DNA of 64,000 nucleotides from Sinorhizobium numidicum (GCF_029892045.1 NZ_CP120368.1:494001-558000), one strand, 5' to 3'. Counted from the stretch's first letter, positions 9,163 to 20,044 are shown. Numbers and translations are program-made. The notes: generated by a model not told the origin, from the letters alone.

Positions 9163-10872
9163 ATGTCTACTCTTGGATGGCTGCAGATCAGCCTCCTCTT
9201 TCTCGCCGTCCTCGCTGTCGTCAAGCCATTGGGGCTCTACATGGCGCGCGTCTTTTCCGGCGAGCGCAACGTTCTTGCTCCCGTTCTCGGGCCGGTGGAG
9301 CGTGGGCTATATCGTGCCGCCGGCATCGATCCCGCCAAGGAGCAGGGCTGGCTCGGCTACACGCTGGGCATGCTCGCCTTCAGTGCCGTAGGCTTTACGC
9401 TTCTCTATGCCATCTTGAGGCTTCAGGCGGTGCTGCCACTGAACCCGCAGGGCTTCGCAAACGTGCCGCCGGATCTCGCCTTCAACACCGCCGTCAGCTT
9501 CGTCACCAACACCAACTGGCAGAACTATGCCGGCGAGACGACGCTCAGTCATTTCAGCCAGATGATGGGGCTCACGGTCCAGAACTTCGTATCGGCTGCG
9601 ACGGGCATCGCAATAGCGCTCGCGGTCACGCGCGCATTCGCCCGCTCCGGCGTGTCGACCGTCGGCAACTTCTGGGTGGATCTAACCCGCGCGACCCTCT
9701 ACGTCCTATTGCCGATAGCCGTCGTCGTGGCGCTCGCCTTCGTAGCGATGGGTCTGCCGCAGACGTTCCACGCCTCGGCGACGGCAACGACGCTGGAGGG
9801 TGCTCGGCAGACGATCGCGCTCGGGCCCGTCGCCAGCCAGGAGGCCATCAAGCAGCTCGGCACGAATGGCGGCGGTTTCTTCAACGCCAACGCGGCGCAT
9901 CCGTTCGAAAATCCGACGGCTCTCTCCAACTATCTCAATATCTTCGCCATGCTATCGATATCTGCGGCACTGCTCTACACCTTCGGCCAGCTCGTCGGTA
10001 ACCGCCGCCAGGGCTGGGCCTTCATCGCCGTCACCGCGTTCTTTCTGATTGCTGGCGTCGGGATCGTCTATTGGGGCGAAGCGCAGGGCAACCCGATTCT
10101 GTCTGCGCTCGGCCTGGACGCCGCGCCCGGCAATATGGAGGGGAAGGAAATCCGCTTCGGTCAGGCGATGACGGCGCTTTACGCGACGGTCACAACCGGT
10201 CTTTCCGATGGCGGCGTCAACGGCATGCATGGCTCGTTCACCGGCCTCGGCGGTCTCGTTCCGATGTTCCTCATCCAGCTTGGTGAAGTCCTGCCCGGCG
10301 GCGTCGGTTCCGGCCTCTACGGCATGATCGTCTTTGCGGTTCTCGCCGTTTTCGTTGCCGGTCTGATGGTGGGCCGCACCCCGGAATTGCTCGGCAAGAA
10401 GATAGGATCGCGCGAAATGAAATACGCGATGTTCGCGGTCCTCATTCTTCCGCTTACGATCCTCGGCTTCACCGCAGTCTCTGCCGTCATGCCGTCGGCC
10501 GTCGCCAGCATTGGTACTGCCGGTCCGCACGGTCTCTCGGAAATCCTCTATGCCTATACGTCCGCGGCCGGCAACAACGGTTCCGCCTTCGGCGGCCTGA
10601 CGGGCAACACCCCCTGGTACAACACGACGCTCGGTTTGGCGATGCTGCTCGGCCGTTTCGGCTATGCCGTTCCCGTGCTTGCCATCGCGGGGTCGCTTGC
10701 CGCCAAGACGCGCGTGGCTGCATCGAAGGGCACTTTCCCGACCGATACGCCGCTTTTCGTCGGCCTGCTGATCGGCATCATCCTCATTCTCGGTGGGCTC
10801 CAGTTCTTTCCGGCACTCGCCCTCGGTCCGATCATCGAGCATTTCGCGATGCTCTCGGGTCAGACTTTTTGA
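9163..10872 (+). CDS. kdpA: Potassium-transporting ATPase, potassium-binding subunit KdpA
   Basis: Channel-like subunit that selects and binds potassium in the high-affinity KdpFABC pump. The 569-residue protein has about ten membrane spans. It contains the repeated pore-type segments of this superfamily, such as [14 protein letters not shown] and [20 protein letters not shown], and later [15 protein letters not shown] and [13 protein letters not shown]. The ATG at 9163 is preceded by GGAGA. It is 12 bp from kdpB. Confidence 0.97.
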   Translation: MSTLGWLQISLLFLAVLAVVKPLGLYMARVFSGERNVLAPVLGPVERGLYRAAGIDPAKEQGWLGYTLGMLAFSAVGFTLLYAILRLQAVLPLNPQGFANVPPDLAFNTAVSFVTNTNWQNYAGETTLSHFSQMMGLTVQNFVSAATGIAIALAVTRAFARSGVSTVGNFWVDLTRATLYVLLPIAVVVALAFVAMGLPQTFHASATATTLEGARQTIALGPVASQEAIKQLGTNGGGFFNANAAHPFENPTALSNYLNIFAMLSISAALLYTFGQLVGNRRQGWAFIAVTAFFLIAGVGIVYWGEAQGNPILSALGLDAAPGNMEGKEIRFGQAMTALYATVTTGLSDGGVNGMHGSFTGLGGLVPMFLIQLGEVLPGGVGSGLYGMIVFAVLAVFVAGLMVGRTPELLGKKIGSREMKYAMFAVLILPLTILGFTAVSAVMPSAVASIGTAGPHGLSEILYAYTSAAGNNGSAFGGLTGNTPWYNTTLGLAMLLGRFGYAVPVLAIAGSLAAKTRVAASKGTFPTDTPLFVGLLIGIILILGGLQFFPALALGPIIEHFAMLSGQTF

Positions 10873-10884
10873 AGGAATCCAAGC

Positions 10885-12927
10885 ATGCCATCGAACATAG
10901 CCGCCCCGAGCCTCTTCGATCCGGCGATTCTCGCCCCGGCAGTGAAGGCCGCCTTCGTCAAGCTTGATCCGCGCCAGCTCCTCCGCAATCCCGTGATCTT
11001 CGTCACGGAGGTCGTGGCGGCGATGGTCACGGCGTTTTTCATCCGCGATCTCGTCTCCGATGGCGGCAGCCCGCTTTTCTCCGGCCAGATTGCCGCCTGG
11101 CTCTGGTTCACCGTGCTCTTCGCCACCTTTGCCGAAGCCGTCGCTGAAGGGCGCGGCAAAGCCCAGGCGGACAGCCTTCGTCGCGCCAAATCGGAACTGA
11201 CTGCCCGCAAGCTCCTGACCCCCGAAGGGCGGGAGACGCGGGAAATTCCGGCCACCACACTCAAGGTCGGCGATCTGGTTCTCGTCGAGGCAGGAGAGCT
11301 GATCCCTGGTGACGGCGAGGTGATCGAAGGCGTTGCCTCGGTGAACGAGAGCGCGATCACGGGCGAATCGGCGCCGGTGATCCGCGAGGCCGGTGGCGAT
11401 CGCTCAGCCGTCACCGGTGGCACGCAGGTGCTTTCCGACTGGATCAAGGTTCGGATCACTACCGCTCCCGGATCTACCTTCGTCGACCGCATGATCGCGC
11501 TTATAGAGGGCGCGCGACGCCAGAAGACGCCGAACGAGATCGCCCTGTCGATCCTGCTTTCCGGCCTGACGCTGATCTTCCTGATCGCGGTCGTCACCCT
11601 CTGGGGCCTTGCCGGCTATTCCGCCACCGTTCTTTCGGTCACGGTGCTGTCGGCACTTCTTGTGACGCTGATCCCGACGACCATCGGCGGACTCCTGTCG
11701 GCGATCGGCATCGCCGGCATGGACCGGCTGGTGCGTTTCAACGTCATCGCCACTTCGGGCCGTGCGGTAGAAGCGGCAGGCGATGTGGATACGCTGCTCC
11801 TCGACAAGACCGGCACGGTGACCTTCGGCAACCGCATGGCGAACGACTTCCTGTCCGTTCCGGGTGTCACGGAGTCGGAGCTCGCCGATGCGGCGCTGCT
11901 CGCGAGCCTGGCGGACGAGACGCCGGAAGGCCGTTCGATCGTGGCTCTCGCCGTCGGCGAGTTCGGGCGCCAGGCGCCGTCGGCCAAAATGGACAGGATC
12001 GTGCCCTTTGCCGCCGAAACCCGTCTTTCCGGCGCTGATGCCGCCGGCCGCAGATTGCGGAAAGGCGCGGTAGACTCGATTCTCAAGTTTGCCGGTATCT
12101 CCGAGGACAAGATTCCCGCCGAATTTCGCCAAGCGGTCGACAGGGTCGCACGCACCGGCGGCACGCCGCTTGCCGTCGCCGATGGCAGCCGGCTGCTTGG
12201 CGTCATTCATTTGAAGGACATCGTCAAGCCAGGCATCAAGGAGCGCTTCGCAGCGCTCAGGGCGATGGGTATCCGCACCGTCATGGTGACCGGCGACAAC
12301 CCGATCACCGCCGCTGCCATCGCCTCCGAGGCGGGCGTCGACGATTTCCTCGCCGAAGCGACGCCTGAGGACAAGCTTGCCTTCATCCGCAAGGAGCAGA
12401 AGGGCGGCCGTCTGATCGCCATGTGCGGAGACGGCACCAACGACGCTCCGGCACTTGCCCAGGCCGACGTCGGTGTCGCCATGCAGACCGGAACTCAAGC
12501 CGCACGCGAGGCGGCCAACATGGTGGATCTCGATTCAAGCCCGACCAAGCTGATCGAGATCGTCGAGATCGGCAAGCAACTGCTGATGACGCGCGGCTCG
12601 CTCACGACCTTCTCGATCGCCAACGACGTGGCGAAATATTTCGCCATCATTCCGGCGCTGTTCGTCACCACCTATCCGGCGCTGGGTGCCCTTAACGTCA
12701 TGGGCCTCGCGTCGCCGCAATCGGCCATCCTTTCGGCGGTCATCTTCAACGCGCTGATCATCGTGGCGCTCATTCCCTTGGCGCTGAAGGGTGTCAAATA
12801 TCGCCCCGTCGGCGCGGCGGCACTGCTGCGCCGCAATCTTCTCGTCTACGGCCTTGGCGGTCTGATCCTCCCCTTCGCGGGTATCAAACTTGTCGACATC
12901 ATCGTCTCGACCCTCAATCTGGTATGA
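10885..12927 (+). CDS. kdpB: Potassium-transporting P-type ATPase, catalytic subunit KdpB
   Basis: P1A-type ATPase that energises potassium uptake through KdpA. The 680-residue protein contains the phosphorylation motif DKTGT with the acceptor Asp at residue 307, the same number as in E. coli. TGES (actuator domain), [10 protein letters not shown] and [17 protein letters not shown] (hinge) are also present. AAGGA precedes the ATG. Its TGA overlaps the kdpC start (ATGA), which indicates translational coupling. Confidence 0.98.
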   Translation: MPSNIAAPSLFDPAILAPAVKAAFVKLDPRQLLRNPVIFVTEVVAAMVTAFFIRDLVSDGGSPLFSGQIAAWLWFTVLFATFAEAVAEGRGKAQADSLRRAKSELTARKLLTPEGRETREIPATTLKVGDLVLVEAGELIPGDGEVIEGVASVNESAITGESAPVIREAGGDRSAVTGGTQVLSDWIKVRITTAPGSTFVDRMIALIEGARRQKTPNEIALSILLSGLTLIFLIAVVTLWGLAGYSATVLSVTVLSALLVTLIPTTIGGLLSAIGIAGMDRLVRFNVIATSGRAVEAAGDVDTLLLDKTGTVTFGNRMANDFLSVPGVTESELADAALLASLADETPEGRSIVALAVGEFGRQAPSAKMDRIVPFAAETRLSGADAAGRRLRKGAVDSILKFAGISEDKIPAEFRQAVDRVARTGGTPLAVADGSRLLGVIHLKDIVKPGIKERFAALRAMGIRTVMVTGDNPITAAAIASEAGVDDFLAEATPEDKLAFIRKEQKGGRLIAMCGDGTNDAPALAQADVGVAMQTGTQAAREAANMVDLDSSPTKLIEIVEIGKQLLMTRGSLTTFSIANDVAKYFAIIPALFVTTYPALGALNVMGLASPQSAILSAVIFNALIIVALIPLALKGVKYRPVGAAALLRRNLLVYGLGGLILPFAGIKLVDIIVSTLNLV

Positions 12928-13499
12928 TCATGTTCAATCAACTTCGTCCCGCACTCGTACTTACCTTGGCGTTGACCCTGATCACGGGACTTGCCTATCC
13001 GCTGGCGATTACCGGCGTGTCCCAGGCGCTGATGCCGGGCCAGGCCAATGGGAGCCTGATCTTTAAGGATGGAGCCGTTATCGGCTCCAAGCTGATCGGG
13101 CAGAATTTCGCTTCGGACAAATATTTCTGGCCGCGCCCTTCGGCGACAGGGCCGGAGCCCTATAACGCCGGCGCTTCGAGCGGTTCCAACCTTGGCACAA
13201 CCTCCGCCAAGCTGAGGGACCGCGTGGCCGCCGACATCGAACGACTCCGCGCCGCCGGTCTTCCGGGCGATATTCCCGGAGATGCCGGCACGGCGTCGGG
13301 ATCAGGCCTCGACCCCCACATCTCGCCGGAGTTCGCAAGGGCTCAGGTTGCGCGGGTCGCGAACGCGCGCGGCTTGGCGGAAGCGGATGTCGTGGCTCTC
13401 GTCGAGACGGCCACGCAAGGTCGGCTGCTCGGCCTTATAGGCGAGCCGCGCGTCAATGTGCTAGAACTGAACCTCGTCCTGGATGAACCGAGAACCTAA
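12924..13499 (+). CDS. kdpC: Potassium-transporting ATPase subunit KdpC
   Basis: Single-span periplasmic subunit that assists potassium delivery. The 191-residue protein has an N-terminal span ([21 protein letters not shown]) and the conserved [20 protein letters not shown] and [12 protein letters not shown] segments. The ATG at 12924 overlaps the kdpB stop; an ATG two codons on (12930) is equally possible. It is followed by kdpD after 20 bp. Confidence 0.95.
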   Translation: MIMFNQLRPALVLTLALTLITGLAYPLAITGVSQALMPGQANGSLIFKDGAVIGSKLIGQNFASDKYFWPRPSATGPEPYNAGASSGSNLGTTSAKLRDRVAADIERLRAAGLPGDIPGDAGTASGSGLDPHISPEFARAQVARVANARGLAEADVVALVETATQGRLLGLIGEPRVNVLELNLVLDEPRT

Positions 13500-13519
13500 G
13501 CGCGAGCTTGAGAAACTGA

Positions 13520-16216
13520 ATGCCCGAAAATGAACGCGACCTGAGGAGCCGCCCCGATCCCGATGCCCTGCTGGCGCTGGCCGAACAGGACAGGAGAGGG
13601 AAGTTGACGGTCTTTCTCGGCGCCTCGCCCGGCGTCGGCAAGACCTATGCCATGCTCACTCGGGCGCGACGCCTCAAGGAAGAGGGCGTCGATATCGTGA
13701 TCGGGATCGTTGAGACGCACGGGCGCGACGAAACCGCGGCCCTGCTTGAGGGACTGGAAGTCTTGCCGCGGCGCGAGGTGGTCCACAGCGGCCGGACGCA
13801 TTCGGAATTCGACCTCGACGCGGCATTGGCGCGCTGCCCGCGCGTCATTGTCGTCGATGAACTCGCCCATACCAACCTCGGCGAAGGCCGTCATCCAAAA
13901 CGCTATCAGGATATAGAGGAGCTGGTAGATGCCGGTATCGATGTCTGGACCGCGCTCAACATCCAGCACCTCGAAAGCCTGTCGGACGTCGTTGCGCAGA
14001 TCGCCGGCATCCCCGTGCGCGAACGTGTCCCCGATACGGTCCTGAACCGCGCCGACGACGTGCTGCTCGTTGACCTGCCGCCGACGGAGCTGATCGAACG
14101 GCTGAAGGAGGGCAAGGTCTATCTTCCCGACAGTGCCAAGCGGGCAGTGGATCGCTTCTTCCGGCTTGGCAATTTGACCGCCTTGCGCGAATTGGCGCTG
14201 CGGCGCACCGCCGATCGGGTTGACGACCAGATGGTCGACTACCTGAAGCAGAACGCCATCGAAGGTCCGTGGGCGGCTGGCGAACGGCTCATTGTCTGCA
14301 TCGGCCCTGACTCCCTGTCGGAAAAGGTGGTCAGAACGGCAAGCCGCCTCGCTTCGGGCCTCAACGCGGACTGGATCGTCGTCTCCATCGAGCGTGCGGA
14401 CGGCGAGGCTGGGGATAGCGAGGCGATGCGGCAGCTTGACGATACCTTCCGACTAGCCGAGCTATTGGGTGCGCAGACGCGCCGCATCGCCGGCAACGAT
14501 TTCGTCGAGGAAATCCTCAAACTCGCAAGGCGCGAGCATGCGACGCAGATCGTCATCGGGACGCGGCGTCAGCGGTTTCCGTTGCGGCTCTTTCGCCAGT
14601 CTCTGCCGGATGCGCTGGCGGAGCGGGTGTCCGGTATCGGCATTCACCTGATCACCGACAGGAGCGAGCCCACCGCAAAACCGAGACGTAAGCGAAGGCG
14701 GATGCTTCCCGAAGGGAGCGGCCGCGCGCTCGCCATCGCGGCAGGTGCCACCGCGTCGGCAACGGTGCTCGGGCTGCTGATCGAGCGCTTCATCATCCTG
14801 CAGAATATTTCCCTACTCTATCTGCTCGCGGTGCTCGCCTCGGCAATTTATGCCGGTTATGTCGCCGCGATCGCCGCGGCGGTCTTTTCCGTTCTCGCCT
14901 ATAATTTCTTCTTCATTGAACCGGTCGGCACGTTCACGGTGGCCGAGCCGCACGAGGTTTTTGCGCTCTTCGTTTTCCTCGCGGCTGCGACGCTCGCCGG
15001 CAGCCTCGCCTCGCGCGTTCGCGAACAAGCCAAGACCGCACGGCGGCGGGTGACGGCGACGCAGGCGCTTTATGACTTTTCCCGCAAGCTCTCCGGCACC
15101 GCCAATGCCGAGGATGTACTCTGGGCTGCCGTCACGCAGATTCACACGACGCTGCGGCGCAACGCTGCGCTTTTGCTGCCGGAAGGCGGGGATATCGCCT
15201 TGAAGGCAGCCTGGCCGCCGGACACGGAGCTCAGTGTCACCGACATGATGGCCGCGCGCTGGGCGCTCGAGAAGAAGGAGGCGGCCGGCAACGAGACCGG
15301 CACGCTGCCAAACAGTCCATTTCAGTTCAGGCCGCTGATGAGCCCGCACGGGGTCGTCGGTGTCTGCGGCTTTCTGCAGCAGGATAAACCGCTGGAGATA
15401 AACGAGGAACGGGCGCTTGCCGCCATCCTCGATCAGACCGCAATCGCGGTCGACCGCGCGCGCCTGTCGCGCGAGAGCCTCGATCAGGCAGCGCAGCTCG
15501 AGAGCGAACACTTCCGCGCGGCGCTGCTGTCGTCCATCTCGCATGATCTCAGAACGCCACTTTCGACGATCACCGGCGCCGTGACGAGCCTGCGTCAGCT
15601 CGGCGACCGAATGCCTGGTGAAAGCAGGGATGATCTGCTGAAATCGATAGAGGAAGAAAGCGACAGGTTGACGCGTTTCGTCACGAACCTGCTCGACATG
15701 ACTCGGATCGAGGCCGGCGCGATCAATGCCAAACGTGATTGGGTGGATGTGGCGGATGTGGTGCGCGCGGCCGTAGAGCGGGCGCGCAAATACTTCCCGG
15801 ACCGGGTGATCGAAACAAGCATCGCCGCGGATCTGCCGCTGATACGCGGCGACAGCGTGCTGCTCGGGCAGGTGCTCTTCAACCTCCTCGACAACGCCAA
15901 CAAATTCGGCGGCGACGAGCCGGTCAGCATCTATGCCCGGCGGGACGGCAGCGAAGTCGTGCTTTCCGTTACCGATCTCGGCAAGGGCATAACGCCGGCC
16001 GATCTGGAACATGTGTTCGATAAATTTTTCCGAAGGGGGAAGCCGGACGGCCGGTCGCCCGCAACAGGCTTGGGCCTGTCGATCAGCAAGGGCTTCGTGG
16101 AGGCGATGGGCGGGCGGATCAAGGCGGAAAGCCCGGCGCTCAGGCGCCGTGGGACGCGCATTTCCATGCGTTTTCCAGTCGCCGACGCCGATCTTGCCGA
16201 GAAGGAGCGCGGATGA
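13520..16216 (+). CDS. kdpD: Osmosensitive potassium channel histidine kinase KdpD
   Basis: Membrane sensor kinase that activates kdp expression at low potassium or high osmolarity. Domains over 898 residues: an N-terminal KdpD domain with Walker A GASPGVGKT (34-42), a universal-stress-protein-like domain (about 250-380), four membrane spans (about 400-500), a GAF-like region, then the kinase core with SSISHDLRTPLSTITG (His 675), NLLDNANKF and GLGLSISKG. Its stop codon overlaps the kdpE start. Confidence 0.97.
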   Translation: MPENERDLRSRPDPDALLALAEQDRRGKLTVFLGASPGVGKTYAMLTRARRLKEEGVDIVIGIVETHGRDETAALLEGLEVLPRREVVHSGRTHSEFDLDAALARCPRVIVVDELAHTNLGEGRHPKRYQDIEELVDAGIDVWTALNIQHLESLSDVVAQIAGIPVRERVPDTVLNRADDVLLVDLPPTELIERLKEGKVYLPDSAKRAVDRFFRLGNLTALRELALRRTADRVDDQMVDYLKQNAIEGPWAAGERLIVCIGPDSLSEKVVRTASRLASGLNADWIVVSIERADGEAGDSEAMRQLDDTFRLAELLGAQTRRIAGNDFVEEILKLARREHATQIVIGTRRQRFPLRLFRQSLPDALAERVSGIGIHLITDRSEPTAKPRRKRRRMLPEGSGRALAIAAGATASATVLGLLIERFIILQNISLLYLLAVLASAIYAGYVAAIAAAVFSVLAYNFFFIEPVGTFTVAEPHEVFALFVFLAAATLAGSLASRVREQAKTARRRVTATQALYDFSRKLSGTANAEDVLWAAVTQIHTTLRRNAALLLPEGGDIALKAAWPPDTELSVTDMMAARWALEKKEAAGNETGTLPNSPFQFRPLMSPHGVVGVCGFLQQDKPLEINEERALAAILDQTAIAVDRARLSRESLDQAAQLESEHFRAALLSSISHDLRTPLSTITGAVTSLRQLGDRMPGESRDDLLKSIEEESDRLTRFVTNLLDMTRIEAGAINAKRDWVDVADVVRAAVERARKYFPDRVIETSIAADLPLIRGDSVLLGQVLFNLLDNANKFGGDEPVSIYARRDGSEVVLSVTDLGKGITPADLEHVFDKFFRRGKPDGRSPATGLGLSISKGFVEAMGGRIKAESPALRRRGTRISMRFPVADADLAEKERG

Positions 16217-16905
16217 CGGTCGAGCGTGTTCTTGTGGTTGACGATGAACCCCAGATCCAGCGGTTTCTCCGTCCGGCCCTCGGGGCAGCCGGTTATGATG
16301 TGGTGGAGGCGATGACGGGCACGGAGGCGCTGAAGGCGGCAGCGACGGTAGCACCCGACATCATCATTCTCGATCTCGGTCTTCCCGACATGGACGGCAA
16401 GGACGTCGTCGCCAATCTCCGCACCTGGTCGCAAGTGCCGATCATCATCCTTTCGGCGCGCGACCGGGAAAGCGAAAAAATCGCTGCGCTCGACCTTGGC
16501 GCCGACGATTACATCGAGAAACCCTTCGGCATCGGCGAGTTGACCGCCCGCATTCGCGCGGCGCTGCGCCACCGCATCCAGATGGAGGGCGGGCAGGCGC
16601 AACTTTCCGCAGATGGCCTTTCGATCGACACGATCAAGCGCCTCGTGACCCGTAACGGCGAGACGCTGCGGCTGACGCCGAAGGAATACGACCTGCTCGT
16701 CATGCTCGCCCGCCACGCCGGCCGGGTGGTCACCCATAAGGCGCTGCTAACCTCCGTCTGGGGCGCGGCCCACGGCGAGGATATGCATTATCTCAGGGTT
16801 TTCATCGGCCAATTGCGCGGCAAGATCGAGCGTGATCCCGGCAACCCCCAAATCATTCGCACCGAGCCGGGCGTCGGCTACCGTTTCGTCGGCGATGAAG
16901 ACTGA
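16213..16905 (+). CDS. kdpE: Two-component response regulator KdpE
   Basis: OmpR/PhoB-family regulator paired with KdpD. The 230-residue protein has a receiver domain with acidic pair DDE at 10-12, phospho-acceptor Asp 54 (LDLGLPDMDG) and a C-terminal winged helix (LTPKEYDLLVMLARH, and YRF at the end). It starts inside the kdpD stop (ATGA). No terminator was recognised in the 141 bp before the next gene. Confidence 0.96.
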   Translation: MTVERVLVVDDEPQIQRFLRPALGAAGYDVVEAMTGTEALKAAATVAPDIIILDLGLPDMDGKDVVANLRTWSQVPIIILSARDRESEKIAALDLGADDYIEKPFGIGELTARIRAALRHRIQMEGGQAQLSADGLSIDTIKRLVTRNGETLRLTPKEYDLLVMLARHAGRVVTHKALLTSVWGAAHGEDMHYLRVFIGQLRGKIERDPGNPQIIRTEPGVGYRFVGDED

Positions 16906-17046
16906 AGCAACCACCACCAGGCCGGCACCGATTTCAGTGGGCAATCGAGAGTGTTTCGAGCTCGCGAAGGTGACCATATGGTGTTTGTCGTAAAGTTGTT
17001 CTAATACAAGCTGCAATCGGAAATTACGCGGCCGGCTTCTGCGAAG

Positions 17047-17712
17047 ATGAGTGTTGCCCCGGATGGCCAAGACACTACGATACAGGGCGCGGACCGGCGC
17101 CCGATTGCTGCGCGCGACAGCGGTTTTGCCCGGCGCCTGACGACGCTGCTTCTAAAGACGCCGGTGACGCCGAACCAAATCTCGCTGCTGAGCGTCCTCT
17201 TCGCTGCAATTGGCGCGGCGGCGCTGTTCTGGGCGTCCCGCTGGCCGCTCCTTTATCTCGTTGCCCTTATCGGTACCCAGTTGCGTCTTTTGTGCAATCT
17301 TCTCGACGGCATGGTGGCGGTTGAAGGCGGACGCGGCTCGCCCGTCGGGGCTCTCTACAATGAATTCCCCGATCGCGTCGCCGATACGCTTCTCATCGTG
17401 GCGCTTGGCTACGGCGCGGGAACAGGATGGCTCGGCTGGGCGGGGGCGCTTGCGGCAGCCTTGACCGCCTATGTGCGCGTTTTTGGCGGATCGCTCGGCC
17501 AAAGCCAGGATTTTCGCGGTCCGATGGCCAAACAGCACCGGATGGCAGTGATGAGCGTTGCCTGCGTTCTGGCTCTCGGCGAGTCCTTGCTGACGACGCA
17601 ACGGCTCGTGCTCCCCATTGCAGCCTGGACGATCCTGATCGGTGCGCTCCTCACATGCGTGACGCGCACGAGAGCCATTGTTTCCCGCATTTCGGGGGCG
17701 TCTGGACCTTGA
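17047..17712 (+). CDS. CDP-alcohol phosphotransferase family protein with variant active-site motif (YnbA-like)
   Basis: Integral membrane enzyme family that joins a CDP-linked lipid to an alcohol. The 221-residue protein aligns without gaps to the consensus D-x2-DG-x2-AR-x8-G-x3-D-x3-D. It reads N-LL-DG-MV-AV-x8-G-ALY-N-EFP-D, so the first and third Asp are Asn and the Arg is Val. From memory, E. coli YnbA also has both Asn, so this may mark a subfamily rather than a dead enzyme. It begins a coupled cassette: its TGA overlaps the start of the acyltransferase, which is followed by a CdsA paralogue. The alcohol substrate is unknown. Confidence 0.8.
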   Translation: MSVAPDGQDTTIQGADRRPIAARDSGFARRLTTLLLKTPVTPNQISLLSVLFAAIGAAALFWASRWPLLYLVALIGTQLRLLCNLLDGMVAVEGGRGSPVGALYNEFPDRVADTLLIVALGYGAGTGWLGWAGALAAALTAYVRVFGGSLGQSQDFRGPMAKQHRMAVMSVACVLALGESLLTTQRLVLPIAAWTILIGALLTCVTRTRAIVSRISGASGP

Positions 17713-18320
17713 TCGACCTCCTCTTGATCGGCCTCACGCGGTTTCTCGTCGGCGGACAGGCTCGATGGATCGGCTCGCTGCCGGAGAAACGCCAGCGCAT
17801 CTATTTTGCCAATCACGCCAGTCATCTCGACACCCTGCTGATCTGGTCGGCGTTGCCGCCGTCGCTGCGCATGTCCACCCACCCGATCGCTGCCGCGGAC
17901 TATTGGGGCAAGGGCAAGGTCCGGCGCCACATTGCGCTGAAAGTGCTGAACGCGGTGCTTATCGACCGAACCACGCAGGGCGCGCCCGGGGCGGCATTGG
18001 TGCCGTTGCGCAGCGTGCTCGCGGAGGGCGAGTCGCTCGTTCTCTTTCCGGAGGGCGGCCGCGGCAATGACCGCCTGCCGGGACCGTTCAAGAGCGGGCT
18101 CTATTGGCTCTCGCAGGAGTTTCCGGATGTGGAACTGATCCCGACCTATCTCGACAATCCTTCGCGCGCCTTTCCGAAGGGAACGTTCCTGCCGATCCCG
18201 ATCAGTTGCACGGTCGGGTTTGGCGCTCCGGTCGCGCGCCGGAAGGGCGAGGAGAAAGATCACTTTCTGGAGCGCGCCCGCGAAGCCGTCGCCGCGCTTG
18301 CATCGGATCTGGTTCCGTGA
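17709..18320 (+). CDS. Lysophospholipid acyltransferase (PlsC family)
   Basis: Transfers an acyl chain to a lysophospholipid or glycerol phosphate derivative at the membrane. The protein (203 residues from TTG at 17709) has the catalytic NHASHLDT (HX4D) block and the FPEGGRG block of the family. The TTG overlaps the upstream stop codon (TTGA), suggesting coupling; an ATG at 17655 in the same frame is an alternative and would overlap the upstream gene by 58 bp. Middle gene of the three-gene lipid cassette. Exact acceptor unknown. Confidence 0.82.
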   Translation: MIDLLLIGLTRFLVGGQARWIGSLPEKRQRIYFANHASHLDTLLIWSALPPSLRMSTHPIAAADYWGKGKVRRHIALKVLNAVLIDRTTQGAPGAALVPLRSVLAEGESLVLFPEGGRGNDRLPGPFKSGLYWLSQEFPDVELIPTYLDNPSRAFPKGTFLPIPISCTVGFGAPVARRKGEEKDHFLERAREAVAALASDLVP

Positions 18321-18327
18321 GGCCGCC

Positions 18328-19269
18328 ATGTCGTTGAACGACAAACTTCTCATCCTCTTTGGCGGCATCTGCGGCCTTCTCGCCGTTGCCTCTCTGATCG
18401 GCTTCGCGCTTTCGCGCAAGGCGGCATCGGAGGCTGGACAGGCGACGATCGACAATCTCAACGCCCGCATAAAGGCGTGGTGGGTGATGATCGCGATCTT
18501 CGCGGTGAGTTTTGCACTGGGGCGGGGCGCAACGCTGGTTCTTTTTGCGCTGACGTCGTTCTACACGCTGCGCGAGTTCGTATCGCTGACACCGACGCGT
18601 GCTGCCGATCACCTGCCTTTGGCTACGGCCTTCTACATCCTGCTGCCGCTTCAATACTGGCTGATCTGGATCGACTGGTATGCGCTTTTTGCTATCCTCA
18701 TACCGGTCTATGGCTTCCTCATCCTTCCAAGCCTTGCCGCCCTGAAAGGCGATGCCCAGGAATTTTTGCTCCGCGTGTCGCGAATCCAATGGGGGCTGAT
18801 GCTGACGGTCTATTGCATCAGCCACGCCCCCGCATTGCTGACGCTCGACATCGCCGGCGATGGAGGCGAGGCCTTCCTGCTGCTCTTCTTCCTCATAACC
18901 GTCGTGCAGTTCAGCGATGTGATGCAATATGTCTTCGGCAAGCTATTCGGCAGAACCAAGATCGCACCCGTCATCAGCCCCTCGAAAACGCTGGAAGGCC
19001 TTGTCGGCGGCGGGCTTTCCGCGGTCGCTGCAGGTGCTTCCCAATGGTGGATAACGCCGTTTACACCATCAGAGGCGGCCGCGATGGCCTTCGCCATCGT
19101 CGCCATGGGCTTCCTCGGCGGACTGGCGCTCTCCGCCGTCAAGCGCTCGATGGGGGTGAAAGACTGGGGCACGATGATCAGCGGCCACGGCGGCGTGCTC
19201 GATCGTATGGATTCGCTGAGTTTCGCCGCTCCGGTGTTCTTTCACCTGACGCGGTATTTTTATACGTGA
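18328..19269 (+). CDS. Phosphatidate cytidylyltransferase paralogue (CdsA family)
   Basis: CTP:phosphatidate cytidylyltransferase family, making CDP-diacylglycerol or a related CDP-lipid in the inner membrane. The 313-residue, multi-span protein ends with the family signature: SAVKRSMGVKDWG followed by SGHGGVLDRMDS. It starts 7 bp after the acyltransferase. The housekeeping cdsA normally sits between uppS/dxr-type genes, so this is probably a second copy dedicated to the lipid made by its two neighbours. The 184 bp after it hold nothing I recognise. Confidence 0.88.
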   Translation: MSLNDKLLILFGGICGLLAVASLIGFALSRKAASEAGQATIDNLNARIKAWWVMIAIFAVSFALGRGATLVLFALTSFYTLREFVSLTPTRAADHLPLATAFYILLPLQYWLIWIDWYALFAILIPVYGFLILPSLAALKGDAQEFLLRVSRIQWGLMLTVYCISHAPALLTLDIAGDGGEAFLLLFFLITVVQFSDVMQYVFGKLFGRTKIAPVISPSKTLEGLVGGGLSAVAAGASQWWITPFTPSEAAAMAFAIVAMGFLGGLALSAVKRSMGVKDWGTMISGHGGVLDRMDSLSFAAPVFFHLTRYFYT

Positions 19270-19453
19270 AGGCGATGGGGCGAAGAAACACGCCGAGTTA
19301 GTATAGCTTCTACGTCTATTCGCAGCATGACGGGCCGCACGGTTGGCGGGCCGGTGCGGCTAGTGACGGAGGACGCAAGGCGCAAGTTCTGGAGAATCCT
19401 GAAAGTGCGGTACTCACATCGATATATTTCCCGCCGGTAAGCGCGCGGACCCG

Positions 19454-20044
19454 TTACTGCTGAAGTGGTCGAATTCGTTCGTAGCGTACAGTGTACTCGT
19501 TGGGGGTGCCTTCGCCGTAGACCTTGGCCAGCGTCGCCTCGAGGTCTGGTGAATAGAGCGCGGTCCAGACGTCGACCTGGTCGTCACCCTTCTTGGTAGT
19601 CTGCCGGACCTTCCAAATCTTGTATTTGCAGTCCTCCAGCTTGAAGGTTTCTTGGCCGGTCACGGCAAGCTCGACGGTCCATTGCCCTTCGGCAGGTTCT
19701 TCAGGATTCAGAGGGACGAATGAGATCTTGTGCCGTGCGCCTTTCCTGAGTGGGAAGACATCTTTCAGATCGGATAGCGCGTAGATCGCCTGCTGCGATT
19801 CCGCGCTCATACGCGAAAGATCGATCAATCCTCGATAGGAAAACACTGTTTGCCGGGAGGGCGCGCCATATCTGTTTACGATCTTGACGATCGGACCCTG
19901 GTGCCTCCTGAACTCGCTTTGTGCGTCCACTTGCAGCAGCATGAATCCCTTCTCGGCCTTGGCCGCGGTGGGGCATTCGCCTGCGTGGGCTGCCGCCGGC
20001 AGCAGCAGAGCAACCAGCGTGAAGACTAAGCCATATCGGTGCAT
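19454..20044 (-). CDS. Putative exported protein, unrecognised
   Basis: A 196-residue protein starting MHRYGLVFTLVALLLPAAAHA, a clear Sec signal peptide with cleavage after AHA. The mature part begins GECPTAAKAEKG and is a soluble, mixed-charge domain with a second Cys in LEDCKYKIWKV, so one disulphide is possible. AAGAGG precedes the ATG at 20044. The next gene in the same direction, also exported, ends 61 bp upstream of it. I do not recognise the family. Confidence 0.65.
   Translation of the reverse strand: MHRYGLVFTLVALLLPAAAHAGECPTAAKAEKGFMLLQVDAQSEFRRHQGPIVKIVNRYGAPSRQTVFSYRGLIDLSRMSAESQQAIYALSDLKDVFPLRKGARHKISFVPLNPEEPAEGQWTVELAVTGQETFKLEDCKYKIWKVRQTTKKGDDQVDVWTALYSPDLEATLAKVYGEGTPNEYTVRYERIRPLQQ

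Noticed and set aside
14813..16354. Long open frame opposite kdpD (513 codons)
   Set aside because: Lies fully antisense to a well-supported gene; product is Arg/Gly-rich without any family motif, typical of GC-rich shadow frames.
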